Part shown: positions 36,081 to 43,877 of the stretch, in pieces | Position numbering within the stretch: position 1 is the first letter of the stretch | How the letters are laid out: each line of letters begins with the position of its first letter | NCBI RefSeq assembly: GCF_019285775.1 | Contig: NZ_CP079105.1 | Coordinates: 3,666,603 to 3,730,602 of the forward strand | Length of the DNA: 64,000 nt | Source of the DNA: Skermania piniformis | GTDB taxonomy: Bacteria > Actinomycetota > Actinomycetes > Mycobacteriales > Mycobacteriaceae | Reading direction: 5' to 3' | Program-made: the position numbers and the translations under genes | The notes under the pieces: model-generated | Database searches by the model: none | What the model saw: only the letters and a program-made list of their open reading frames with translations | What the model was told of the DNA's origin: nothing

Positions 36081-36947
36081 ATGAACGCGATGCCGGCAGT
36101 GCGGGCGAACACCGACCGACGCCGGCTCGATGGCGGAGCCGGCGCTTTCGACATTCGCGACTATCTCGACAACCGGGCCATCCTGTTTGCCGGCACCGCC
36201 AATTCGATCATGCAGCTGTCCTGGCCGGAGATCGGCTACGGGGTGTACGAGAGCAAGGTCACCTCGGGCAGCATCATGTACCACCCGTGGAAGCGACTGC
36301 GCACCACGACGACCTACCTGGCGGTGGCCCTGCTCGGCACCGAGTCCGAGCGAGCGGCCTACCGCCAGGCGGTGAACGGGCAGCATCGGCAGGTGCGGTC
36401 CGGGCCGGACAGCCCCGTCGCGTACAACGCCTTTTCGCGCGACCTGCAGCTCTGGGTCGCCGCCTGTTTGTACTACGGCACAGTCGATGTCAACGAGCGG
36501 ATGCACGGCCCGATCCCCGCCGCCCATCGCGAACCGCTGTACCGGTACTGCGCCCGGCTGGGCACCACCCTGCAGATGCGCCCCGACCAGTGGCCCGCCG
36601 ATACCGCAGCGTTCGCGCGGTATTGGCAGGACGGCCTGGAGCGGGTGAGCATCGACGACACCATCCGCGACTATTTTCATCGGCTGATGAATCGGGAGTT
36701 CCTGCCTTCGTGGCAACGCACCGGCCGGCGGCAGGCCCGGACCCTGACCATCGGCTTTCTGCCACCGGAGTTCCGCGCGGCACTGCAGGTGGAGTGGAGT
36801 GATTCGGATCAGCAGCATTTCGACACGGTGCTCGCGAAAGCCGGAGCGCGGGCCCGCCGGGAGCCCCGCGCGGTGCGCAACGCTGCGTTCACCGCGGCGC
36901 TGACCGACCTGCGCGCGCGCCGACTGCTCCGTCGCCCGTTGGTGTAA
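36081..36947 (+). CDS. MpaB-type oxygenase (DUF2236, latex-clearing-protein-like)
   Basis: A 288-residue protein from ATG at 36081. It shows the DUF2236 pattern: AGTANSIMQLSWPEIGYGVYESKVTSGSIMYHPWKRLRTTTTYLAVALLG, then NGQHRQVRS with a candidate heme-ligand histidine, AFSRDLQLWVAACLYYG, and a C-terminal helical region. The family includes the latex-clearing protein Lcp and fungal MpaB, b-type heme oxygenases. Actinobacteria hold several paralogues of unknown substrate. Divergent TetR control suggests induction by a hydrophobic compound. It ends 39 bases before the end of the convergent fadA6. Confidence 0.8.
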   Translation: MNAMPAVRANTDRRRLDGGAGAFDIRDYLDNRAILFAGTANSIMQLSWPEIGYGVYESKVTSGSIMYHPWKRLRTTTTYLAVALLGTESERAAYRQAVNGQHRQVRSGPDSPVAYNAFSRDLQLWVAACLYYGTVDVNERMHGPIPAAHREPLYRYCARLGTTLQMRPDQWPADTAAFARYWQDGLERVSIDDTIRDYFHRLMNREFLPSWQRTGRRQARTLTIGFLPPEFRAALQVEWSDSDQQHFDTVLAKAGARARREPRAVRNAAFTAALTDLRARRLLRRPLV

Positions 36948-36986
36948 ACGTTCCGCGCCCGTGCCCGTCGGGCCGGCGGTACCGGT

Positions 36987-38138
36987 TCAGCCCAGCCGCT
37001 CGATGATCGTCGCGTTCGCGGTACCGCCACCTTCACAGATGGTGAGCAGCCCGTAGCGGCCGTTGCGCCGTTCCAGTTCGTTCAGCAGGGTGGCGAAGAG
37101 CTTGGTGCCGGTGGCGCCGAGCGGGTGACCGAGTGCGATCGCCCCGCCGTGCACGTTCACCCGGTCCGGGTCGGCCCCGACCTCCTTCAGCCAGGCCAGC
37201 ACCACCGGCGCGAACGCCTCGTTGATCTCGATCACGTCGATGTCGTCGATGCTCAGGCCGGTCTTGGCCAGCGCGTACCGCGTCGCCGGGATCGGCCCGG
37301 TGAGCATGAAGACGGGGTCGGCGCCGCGGGCGCTGAGGTGATGGATCCGGGCGCGCGGGGTGAGCCCGTGCCGCTGCACCGCGTCCGCCGAGGCGAGCAG
37401 GGTCGCGCTGGCGCCGTCGGAGATCTGGCTGGCCACCGCCGCCGTCAGCCGGCCGCCGTCGACCAGGGTCTTCAGCCCGGCCATCTTCTCCAGGCTGGTC
37501 TCGCGCGGCCCCTCGTCGACCAGGACGTCGCCGACTCCGACGATCTCGGCGGAGAAGGTGCCGTCGGCGATCGCCTGCCGGGCCCGGGTGTGGCTGCGCA
37601 GCGCCCACTCCTCCATATCCAGCCGCGAGATGTCCCATTTGCCGGCGATCAGTTCGGCGCCGTGGAACTGCGAGATCTCCTGTTCGCCATAGCGTTCCCG
37701 CCATCCGGGCGAATCGCCGAACGGGGTCTCGAAGCCGTACTCCCGGCCGGCCAGCATCGCCGCCGAGATCGGGATCGCGCTCATGTTCTGCACGCCGCCC
37801 GCCACGATGAAGTCGGCGGTCTCGCTCATGATCGCCTGCGCACCGAAATGCAGTGCCTGCTGGCTGGAGCCGCATTGCCGGTCGACGGTGACGCCGGGCA
37901 CCTCCTCCGGGTAGCCGGCGGTGAGCCACGCGGTGCGGGCGATGTTGCCGGCCTGCGGGCCGATCGCGTCGACACAGCCGAAGATGACATCGTCGACCTC
38001 GGCCGGATCGATATCCACCCGGTTCAGCAGGCCCTGCAACACCGCTGCGCCCAGGTCGGCCGGGTGCACCCCGGACAGCGCTCCCCCGCGTTTGCCGATT
38101 GCGGTGCGGACGGAATCGATGACGTAGGCCTCGGGCAT
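36987..38138 (-). CDS. fadA6: Thiolase FadA6 of the ring C/D pathway
   Basis: A 383-residue thiolase (ATG at 38138, three bases after the kstR2 stop). The nucleophile is Cys89 in [31 protein letters not shown] and CEGGGTANATI are the other signatures. FadA6 cleaves the open-chain product of IpdAB thiolytically, releasing acetyl-CoA. Operon position downstream of kstR2 corresponds to Rv3557c-Rv3556c, which distinguishes it from FadA5 at 23931 despite a similar fold. Confidence 0.92.
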   Translation of the reverse strand: MPEAYVIDSVRTAIGKRGGALSGVHPADLGAAVLQGLLNRVDIDPAEVDDVIFGCVDAIGPQAGNIARTAWLTAGYPEEVPGVTVDRQCGSSQQALHFGAQAIMSETADFIVAGGVQNMSAIPISAAMLAGREYGFETPFGDSPGWRERYGEQEISQFHGAELIAGKWDISRLDMEEWALRSHTRARQAIADGTFSAEIVGVGDVLVDEGPRETSLEKMAGLKTLVDGGRLTAAVASQISDGASATLLASADAVQRHGLTPRARIHHLSARGADPVFMLTGPIPATRYALAKTGLSIDDIDVIEINEAFAPVVLAWLKEVGADPDRVNVHGGAIALGHPLGATGTKLFATLLNELERRNGRYGLLTICEGGGTANATIIERLG

Positions 38139-38141
38139 GTA

Positions 38142-38750
38142 CTACTCCTTGTTTCCCGGAGGGGCGGCGCCGGGATCGGCCAAGCCGTCCAGCACGATCG
38201 ACAGATATTGCTTGGCAACACTTTCCGCGGTCAGCGGTCCGCCGGGGCGATACCAGCGCACCGCCACCCAGACGGTGTCCCGCAGAAACCGGTAGGCCAG
38301 CTCGACATCGGCGTCGGCGCGGAAACTGCCGTCCGTGACACCGGCCCGCAGCACACCCAGCCAGAGCTCCCGGAACTCGGTATTAGGTTGCGCGATATAG
38401 CCGAACCGGGGCGAATCCTGCAGCCGCCGGGCCTCGGCCTGATAGATCGCCACCGCCGCATGCTCGGTATCGATCGCCGCGAACGAAGCAACCACCAATG
38501 CCGCCAGCGTGTCTCGCGGATTCAGCCCGGCCTCGACGATCTCCCGGTAGCGCCCGAACAGGTCGTCCAGGAAACCGCGCAGAATCTCGTCGACGATCGA
38601 TTCCTTGGAATCGAAATGGTGATACAGACTGCCGGACAGGATGCCCGCCGCGTCGGCGATATCGCGCACAGTCGTCGCCCGCAGCCCACGCTCGGCGAAC
38701 AACGTGGCAGCAAGCGCCAGCAGTTCGTCGCGGCGGGTCGGTCCGGTCAC
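38142..38750 (-). CDS. kstR2: KstR2, TetR-family repressor of the HIP (ring C/D) regulon
   Basis: A 202-residue TetR regulator from GTG at 38750. The HTH is TTVRDIADAAGILSGSLYHHFDSKESIVDEIL (about residues 25-56), matching KstR2. The C-terminal domain binds HIP-CoA in characterised homologues, which releases the repressor. A consensus KstR2 operator lies 15 bases upstream, so autoregulation is expected. The gene is cotranscribed with fadA6 and should control the units at 29171 and 47090 as well. Confidence 0.92.
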   Translation of the reverse strand: MTGPTRRDELLALAATLFAERGLRATTVRDIADAAGILSGSLYHHFDSKESIVDEILRGFLDDLFGRYREIVEAGLNPRDTLAALVVASFAAIDTEHAAVAIYQAEARRLQDSPRFGYIAQPNTEFRELWLGVLRAGVTDGSFRADADVELAYRFLRDTVWVAVRWYRPGGPLTAESVAKQYLSIVLDGLADPGAAPPGNKE

Positions 38751-38765
38751 CGGGCCATTCTATCA

Positions 38766-38779
38766 ACCAAGCGCTTGCT
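38766..38779 (-). promoter_or_regulatory. KstR2 operator upstream of kstR2-fadA6
   Basis: ACCAAGCGCTTGCT matches the KstR2 consensus AnCAAGnnCTTGnT at every specified base and lies 15 bases upstream of the kstR2 start codon. Confidence 0.9.
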
Positions 38780-38810
38780 CGGTGCAGCGCTGACCTCGGT
38801 CGCCGATTGG

Positions 38811-41800
38811 TCAGCCGTCGTTTGCGTCGTGCTGATCGAGCTGTGTGGTCAGGTCGGTTCGACTCGGCGGATCGAGCGAGCCGAGGCGAGCACCGAACTC
38901 GTCGGGGTGGTCGCGACGCAGCCGGCTCAGCGCGCGTAGGTCGACGTCCGCCTCCGGAACCCCGATGTCGAGCCGGGTCGCCAACGCGCGGATGTGCCAC
39001 TCGATCGCAGCCGCCGCATCGCCGGTGTCCCGCGCCAGGACACCCAACTGGCTCCAGCTATTGGCCATGCCGGCGCGGTTGCCGAGCTCCTCGAAGATGG
39101 TGCGGCAGCGCTGATATTGGCGGTGTGCTTCCGGGTAATCGCCCTGATCCCGGGCGAGGATCCCGAGCTGGCCGTAGCTGTTGGCCATGCCGGCGCGGCT
39201 GCCGAGCTCCTCGAATATGGTGCGGCAGCGCTGATATTGGCGGTGTGCTTCCGGGTAGTCCCCCCGGTCCTGCGCAAGGATCCCGAGCCGGTGGTAACCG
39301 ATGGCCATGCCGGCGCGGTCGCCGAGCTCCTCTTCGATAGCGAGGGAACGTTCGTATTGGCGTTGCGCTTCCGAGTCGTCCCCCCGGTCGTGGGCGAGGG
39401 CCCCGAGCTGGCCGTAGCTGGTGGCCATGCCGGCGCGGTCGCCGAGCTCCTCGAAGATGGCGAGGGAACGTTCGAACTGGCGTTGCGCCTCCGGGTAGTC
39501 CCCCCGATGCTCGGCGAGGACCCCGAACTCGTAGTAGCTGGTGGCTATGCCGGCGCGGTTGCCGAGCTCCTCTTTGATGGTGAGGGAACGTTCGAACTGG
39601 CGTTGGGCCTCCGGGTAGTCCCCCCGGTCCTGGGCAATGATCCCGAACTCGTGGTAGCTGGCGGCCATACCGGCGCGGTCGCCGAGCTCCTCGAAGATGG
39701 TGAGGGAACGTTCGAACTGGCGTTGCGCCTCCGGATAGTCCCCCCGGTCCCGGGCAAGGACCCCGAACTCGTGGTAGCTGGCGGCCATACCGGCGCGGTC
39801 GCCGAGCTCCTCGAAGATGGTGCGGCAGCGCTGATAATGGCGGTTCGCTTCCGGGTAGTCACCCCGGTCGTGGGCGAGGATCCCGAGCCGGCCGTAGCTG
39901 TTGGCCATGCCGGCGCGGTCGCCGAGCTCCTCGTCGATGCTGAGGGAACGTTCGTACTGACGTTGCGCCTCCGAATAATCGCCCCGGTCCTGGGCGAGCA
40001 TCGCGAGAGTGTGGTAGCTGGCGGCCATGCCGGCCCGATTGCCGAGCTCCTCGTCGATAGCGAGGGAACGTTCGTACTGGCATTGCGCCTCCGAGTAGTC
40101 CCCCCGGTCGTGGGCAAGGATCCCGAGCTGGTGGTAACCAGCGGACATACCGGCCCGGTCGCCGAGCTCCTCTTTGATGGTGAGGGAACGTTCGTACTGG
40201 CGTTGCGCTTCCGGGTAGTCCCCCCGATGCTCGGCGAGCATCGCGAGAGTGTGGTAGCTGGTGGCCATGCCGGCCCGATTGCCGAGCTCCTCGTCGATAG
40301 CGAGGGAACGTTCGTACTGACGTTGCGCCTCCGAGTAGTCCCCCCGGTCGTGGGCAAGGATCCCGAGCTGGTGGTAACCAGCGGACATACCGGCCCGGTC
40401 GCCGAGCTCCTCTTTGATGGTGAGGGAACGTTCGTACTGGCGTTGCGCTTCCGGGTAGTCCCCCCGATGCTCGGCGAGCATCGCGAGAGTGTGGTAGCTG
40501 GTGGCCATGCCGGCCCGATTGCCGAGCTCCTCGTCGATAGCGAGGGAACGTTCGTACTGACGTTGCGCCTCCGGGTAGTCCCCCCGATGCTCGGCGAGCA
40601 TCCCGAGAGTGTGGCAACTGGTGGCCATGCCGGCCCAGTCGCCGAGCTCCTCGTCGATAGCGAGGGAACGTTCGAACTGACGTTGCGCCTCCGAGTAGTC
40701 CCCCCGGTCCCGGGCAAGGATCCCGAGATGGTGGTAACCAGCGGACATACCGGCCCGATTGCCGAGCTCCTCGTAGATGGTGAGGGAACGTTCGAGCTGG
40801 CGTTGCGCCTCCGAGTAGTCCCCCCGGTCCCGGGCAAGGATCCCGAGATGGTGGTAACCGGCGGCCATACCGACACGGTTACCGAGCTCCTCGAAGATGG
40901 TGAGGGAACGTTCGTACTGGCGTTGCGCCTCCGAGTAGTCCCCCAGGTCCCGGGCAAGGATCCCGAGCCAACCGTAGCTGGCGGCCATACCGGCGCGGTC
41001 GCCGAGCTCCTCTTTGAGGGTGAGGGAACGTTCGAACTGGCGTTGCGCCTCCGAGTAGTCCCCCCGATGCTCGGCGAGCATCCCGAGCTCGTGGTAGCTG
41101 GCGGCCATGCCGGCCCGATTGCCGAGCTCCTCGTCGATTGCGAGGGAACGTTCGTAGTGGCGTCGCGCCTCCGAGTAGTCCCCCCGGTACTGGGCGAGCA
41201 TCCCGAGCTCGTGGTAGCTGGCGGCCATGCCGGCGCGGTCGCCGAGCTCCTCGTCGATTGCGAGGGAACGTTCGTACTGGCGTTGCGCTTCCGGGTAGTC
41301 CCCCAGCAACAGGGCAAGCATCCCGAGCTGGTGGTAACTGGCGGCCATGCCGGCGCGGTCGCCGAGCTCCTCGTCGATGGTGAGGGAACGCTGATAATGG
41401 CGGTGCGCTTCCAGGTAGTCCCCCCGCAACTGGGCAAGGACCCCGAGCTGGTGGTAACTGGTGGTCATGCCGGCCCGATTGCCGAGCTCCTGGTTGATGG
41501 TGAGGGAACGTTCGTACTGGCGTTGCGCTTCCGGGTAGTCCCCCCGATGCTCGGCGAGCATCCCGAGCTGGTGGTAACTGTTGGCCATGCCGGCGCGGTC
41601 GCCGAGCTCCTCGTCGATGCTGAGGGAACGTTCGTACTGGCATTGCGCCTCCGGGTAGTCCCCCAGCAACAGGGCAAGCATCCCGAGCTGGTGGTAGCTG
41701 GCGGCCATGCCGGCCCGATTGCCGAGCTCCTCGTCGATAGTGAGGGAGCGCTGATATTGGCGGTGCGCTTCCGGGTACTCCCCCAGCAACTGGGCAAGGA

Positions 41801-43094
41801 CCCCGAGCTGCTGGTAACTGGTGGCCATGCCGGCCCGATTGCCGAGCTCCTCTTTGATGGTGAGGGAACGTTCGTATCGGCGTTGCGCCTCCGGGTAGTC
41901 CCCCCGGTCCTGGGCAAGGATTCCGAGCTGGTGGTAACCGGCGGCCATGCCGGCCCGGTCGCCGAGCTCCTCGAAGATGGTGAGGGAACGTTCGTACTGG
42001 CGTTGCGCCTCCGGGTAGTCCCCCCGGTCCTGCGCAAGGATCCCGAGCTGGTGGTAACCGGCGGACATACCGGCCCGGTCGCCGAACTCCTCGAAGATGG
42101 TGAGGGAACGTTCGTACTGGCGTTGCGCCTCCGGGTAGTCCCCCCGATGCTCGGCGAGCATCCCGAGCTGGTGGTAACTGTTGGCCATGCCGGCGCGGTC
42201 GCCGAGCTCCTCTTTGAGGGTGAGGGAACGCTGATATTGACGGTGCGCTTCCGAGTAGTCCCCCCGCGACTGGGCAAGGATCCCGAGCTGGTGGTACCAC
42301 GCGGCGCGACGGGGGTCTGTGTCCGAAAGCCGGCCGAGGACGTCGTGGATCAGCGTCGATTCTTCCTCGTAGGCACCGATCGTGTGCAACCGGTTCACAG
42401 TCGCTTCGGCGATCCCGTACGCACGCTCAGCGTCCTCCGCCACCAATGCCTGATGACGGGCTTCGCGCAGATCCCTCACGTCGACCTCGATCTCGACGAC
42501 GCCGGCCAGCAGCGGCTCCAGGTTCTCGACTCGGGCGATCATCACCGAGTCGCGCAACCACCCGTCGACACTGTTGTAGCGCGCCGACACCACCCCGACC
42601 ACCACGTCGTCGGAATTCCGGCGGACCGGCGCACCGCCCATCCCCCTCATGACGGCGGATGCGGATAACCGACCGAGCGGGACCTGATCGTCGCGGGTGA
42701 GCCCGCCGGACCACTCACCGAGCGCGTCGAGGTGCCGATGGGAGTGCTCCGGGTCGGACATACCGACCACGCCGGTGACCGTCACCGGCGTGCGTCGCTC
42801 CACCCAGTCGGTCGCCGACCAGCCGACCACATCCGAACCCAGCGCTCCGGTGGTCGTCAGCACCGCCAGGTCGTGCACCGGATCGACCCGCTGCACCGTC
42901 GCCGGAAACGGCTCGACCCCGCCGGCCAGCGCATCGACCCGGACAACGCCGCCCACGTCGCCCACGCCGAGATCGTTCAGCACGTGCCACGCCGTCACCA
43001 ACACCCCCGCCCGCACCTGGAAGCAGGTACCGATCGGCGCGCCGGCGTGATCCAGCACTCGCCCGAGATAACCGGGCACCCACTCGTCGCTCAC
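38811..43094 (-). CDS. Inactive trypsin-like domain fused to 28 TPR repeats
   Basis: A 1427-residue protein read from GTG at 43094, which overlaps the stop of a small upstream gene (GTGA). Residues 1-210 form a trypsin-like domain: FQVRAGVLVTAWHVLN (His37) and VHDLAVLTT (Asp75) are in place, but the nucleophile motif reads MRGMGGAPV, with Gly153 where GxSGAP would have serine (codon GGC at 42638-42636). Residues 261-1380 are 28 TPR units of 40 residues (consensus AGM--SYHQLG-LA--RGDYPEAQRQYERSLTI-EELGDR). About 45 residues follow. No signal peptide or NTPase domain is seen. Trypsin-TPR fusions in actinobacteria have been linked to conflict or signalling systems; the exact role here is unknown. 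Confidence 0.82.
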   Translation of the reverse strand: MSDEWVPGYLGRVLDHAGAPIGTCFQVRAGVLVTAWHVLNDLGVGDVGGVVRVDALAGGVEPFPATVQRVDPVHDLAVLTTTGALGSDVVGWSATDWVERRTPVTVTGVVGMSDPEHSHRHLDALGEWSGGLTRDDQVPLGRLSASAVMRGMGGAPVRRNSDDVVVGVVSARYNSVDGWLRDSVMIARVENLEPLLAGVVEIEVDVRDLREARHQALVAEDAERAYGIAEATVNRLHTIGAYEEESTLIHDVLGRLSDTDPRRAAWYHQLGILAQSRGDYSEAHRQYQRSLTLKEELGDRAGMANSYHQLGMLAEHRGDYPEAQRQYERSLTIFEEFGDRAGMSAGYHQLGILAQDRGDYPEAQRQYERSLTIFEELGDRAGMAAGYHQLGILAQDRGDYPEAQRRYERSLTIKEELGNRAGMATSYQQLGVLAQLLGEYPEAHRQYQRSLTIDEELGNRAGMAASYHQLGMLALLLGDYPEAQCQYERSLSIDEELGDRAGMANSYHQLGMLAEHRGDYPEAQRQYERSLTINQELGNRAGMTTSYHQLGVLAQLRGDYLEAHRHYQRSLTIDEELGDRAGMAASYHQLGMLALLLGDYPEAQRQYERSLAIDEELGDRAGMAASYHELGMLAQYRGDYSEARRHYERSLAIDEELGNRAGMAASYHELGMLAEHRGDYSEAQRQFERSLTLKEELGDRAGMAASYGWLGILARDLGDYSEAQRQYERSLTIFEELGNRVGMAAGYHHLGILARDRGDYSEAQRQLERSLTIYEELGNRAGMSAGYHHLGILARDRGDYSEAQRQFERSLAIDEELGDWAGMATSCHTLGMLAEHRGDYPEAQRQYERSLAIDEELGNRAGMATSYHTLAMLAEHRGDYPEAQRQYERSLTIKEELGDRAGMSAGYHQLGILAHDRGDYSEAQRQYERSLAIDEELGNRAGMATSYHTLAMLAEHRGDYPEAQRQYERSLTIKEELGDRAGMSAGYHQLGILAHDRGDYSEAQCQYERSLAIDEELGNRAGMAASYHTLAMLAQDRGDYSEAQRQYERSLSIDEELGDRAGMANSYGRLGILAHDRGDYPEANRHYQRCRTIFEELGDRAGMAASYHEFGVLARDRGDYPEAQRQFERSLTIFEELGDRAGMAASYHEFGIIAQDRGDYPEAQRQFERSLTIKEELGNRAGIATSYYEFGVLAEHRGDYPEAQRQFERSLAIFEELGDRAGMATSYGQLGALAHDRGDDSEAQRQYERSLAIEEELGDRAGMAIGYHRLGILAQDRGDYPEAHRQYQRCRTIFEELGSRAGMANSYGQLGILARDQGDYPEAHRQYQRCRTIFEELGNRAGMANSWSQLGVLARDTGDAAAAIEWHIRALATRLDIGVPEADVDLRALSRLRRDHPDEFGARLGSLDPPSRTDLTTQLDQHDANDG
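38955..42314 (-). repeat. 28 tandem 120-bp units encoding TPR repeats
   Basis: The array has a strict 120-base period and encodes 28 forty-residue TPR units. Most units are near-identical in DNA, with invariant cores such as CGGGGGGACTA and GAGGAGCTCGG on the coding strand. A 240-base block (40081-40320) repeats at 40321-40560 with a single difference (A at 40082, G at 40322), a recent duplication of two units. The outermost units are the most diverged. Such arrays expand and contract by recombination. Confidence 0.93.
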
Positions 43095-43222
43095 GCGGGG
43101 GTCTCCGACCGGTGCGCCTCGTAGGTCAACGCCACCTCGAGTGTGGCCTCGCCCGCCACCGGCACCACCTGGAGCAGTATGTCGACCTCGCCGACCCGCA
43201 TCTTCTCGTATCGGCCAGGCAT
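43091..43222 (-). CDS. Small gene coupled to the trypsin-TPR gene
   Basis: A 43-residue reading frame from ATG at 43222, too short for routine calling. The product begins MPGRYEKMRVGEVDILLQVV and ends in a TYEAHRSETPA segment. Its TGA overlaps the GTG of the large gene, a strong sign that it is translated. Short genes coding for trypsin-co-occurring (Trypco-type) domains often stand directly before such proteases; the VGEVDILLQVVPVAG and ATLEVALTYE strands could be the two ends of one with the middle missing. That relation is speculative. Confidence 0.6.
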   Translation of the reverse strand: MPGRYEKMRVGEVDILLQVVPVAGEATLEVALTYEAHRSETPA

Positions 43223-43418
43223 CGGCAGCCCCCTGCATCGCATCGGTTGAGACGGAAATCACAACCGATCGTATGGCGCTACACCGCCCCGCGCACCATG
43301 CTCGACGCCGGTCGCCGGCAGTATCGATCGAGCGAATGACGCATCGCTGCCGATAGCGGGCCCGGCACGGCCCACAGCAGAGCGACCACTCGAGTCTCAC
43401 CAGCGATACGTTGAGCTG

Positions 43419-43659
43419 CTGACCGAGACCGTCACCGTCCGCGAGCTGCGCAACAACGGTGGCGAGGTACTGCGCCGGGTCGAACACGGCGAGCGGATCG
43501 TGGTCACGCGCGACGGGACCCCGGTGGCCGAGCTCAACCCCGTTACCGCGACCGAACATTGGTTCGAGCGAACTGGTCCGCCGGCGCCGCCATCTACCGC
43601 CGGTCGATCCGAGCGAATTCCGCTCGGATGTCGACAGCGTGATCGACGCATCGCTGTGA
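43419..43659 (+). pseudogene. Frameshifted Phd/YefM-type antitoxin
   Basis: Translation from CTG at 43419 gives TETVTVRELRNNGGEVLRRV followed by EHGERIVVTRDGTPVAEL, the standard beginning of a Phd/YefM antitoxin. At about 43580 the frame shifts: the typical antitoxin tail RRHLPPVDPSEFRSDVDSVI continues in the next frame to TGA at 43657-43659. No ATG or GTG precedes the homologous part in frame, so the start codon may also be lost. The interval is 241 bases, not a multiple of three. Confidence 0.72.
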
Positions 43660-43668
43660 CCATCCCCT

Positions 43669-43830
43669 GTGATCAGCGCCGTCACTCTCGCCGGGCTATC
43701 CGTCGGCCCCCACGTCGCACGAACGGAGGCCGAACGCGGAGCTCGTCAACGTCCGATCACACGTCCCGATCCGGCTTCGATTGAGCCCGTTCGTCGAGAA
43801 TCGCGAACGACCGACGCCTGCGTTGCCAGC
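43669..43830 (+). pseudogene. Truncated VapC-type PIN toxin remnant
   Basis: Beginning ten bases after the antitoxin tail, the frame VISAVTLAGLSVGPHVARTE matches the segment around the second acidic motif of VapC toxins (usual ISAVTLAELSVGPH). The first ~35 residues including the initial Asp motif are missing, the usual Glu of AEL reads Gly, and similarity fades after about 43740. The end coordinate is approximate. Together with the antitoxin remnant it is a dead vapBC locus. Confidence 0.6.
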
Positions 43831-43877
43831 AAGCGGCCGAACCGAACTGTGACCTGCCGTCTCTACGCTGGTTGTCG

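Larger units (their letters stand above)
43223..43877. other. Gene-poor stretch with a decayed toxin-antitoxin locus
   Basis: Between the trypsin-TPR operon (minus) and the CapA-like gene (plus), 655 bases carry no intact gene. The middle holds remnants of a vapBC-type pair (described separately). 43223-43418 probably contains the promoter of the minus-strand operon; I see no recognised operator. Confidence 0.5.

Noticed and set aside
39545-42300. Other long minus-strand frames within the TPR array
   Set aside because: They are the out-of-frame readings of the same 120-bp repeat and yield Ser/Arg/Pro-rich low-complexity sequence.
38955-42314. CRISPR or satellite-type repeat
   Set aside because: Repeats are contiguous, coding, 120 bases long and vary mainly at codon positions compatible with TPR variation; there are no spacers.
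38994-42668. Open frame of more than 1200 codons on the plus strand across the TPR array
   Set aside because: It is antisense to the TPR units; the exact 120-base period keeps any stop-free frame open across the whole array. The translated protein has no recognisable domain, whereas the minus strand gives textbook TPRs.
43095-43685. Extension of the trypsin-TPR protein to an ATG at 43685
   Set aside because: The added residues are low-complexity, cross the decayed antitoxin on the other strand, and would bypass the GTGA coupling with the small upstream gene.
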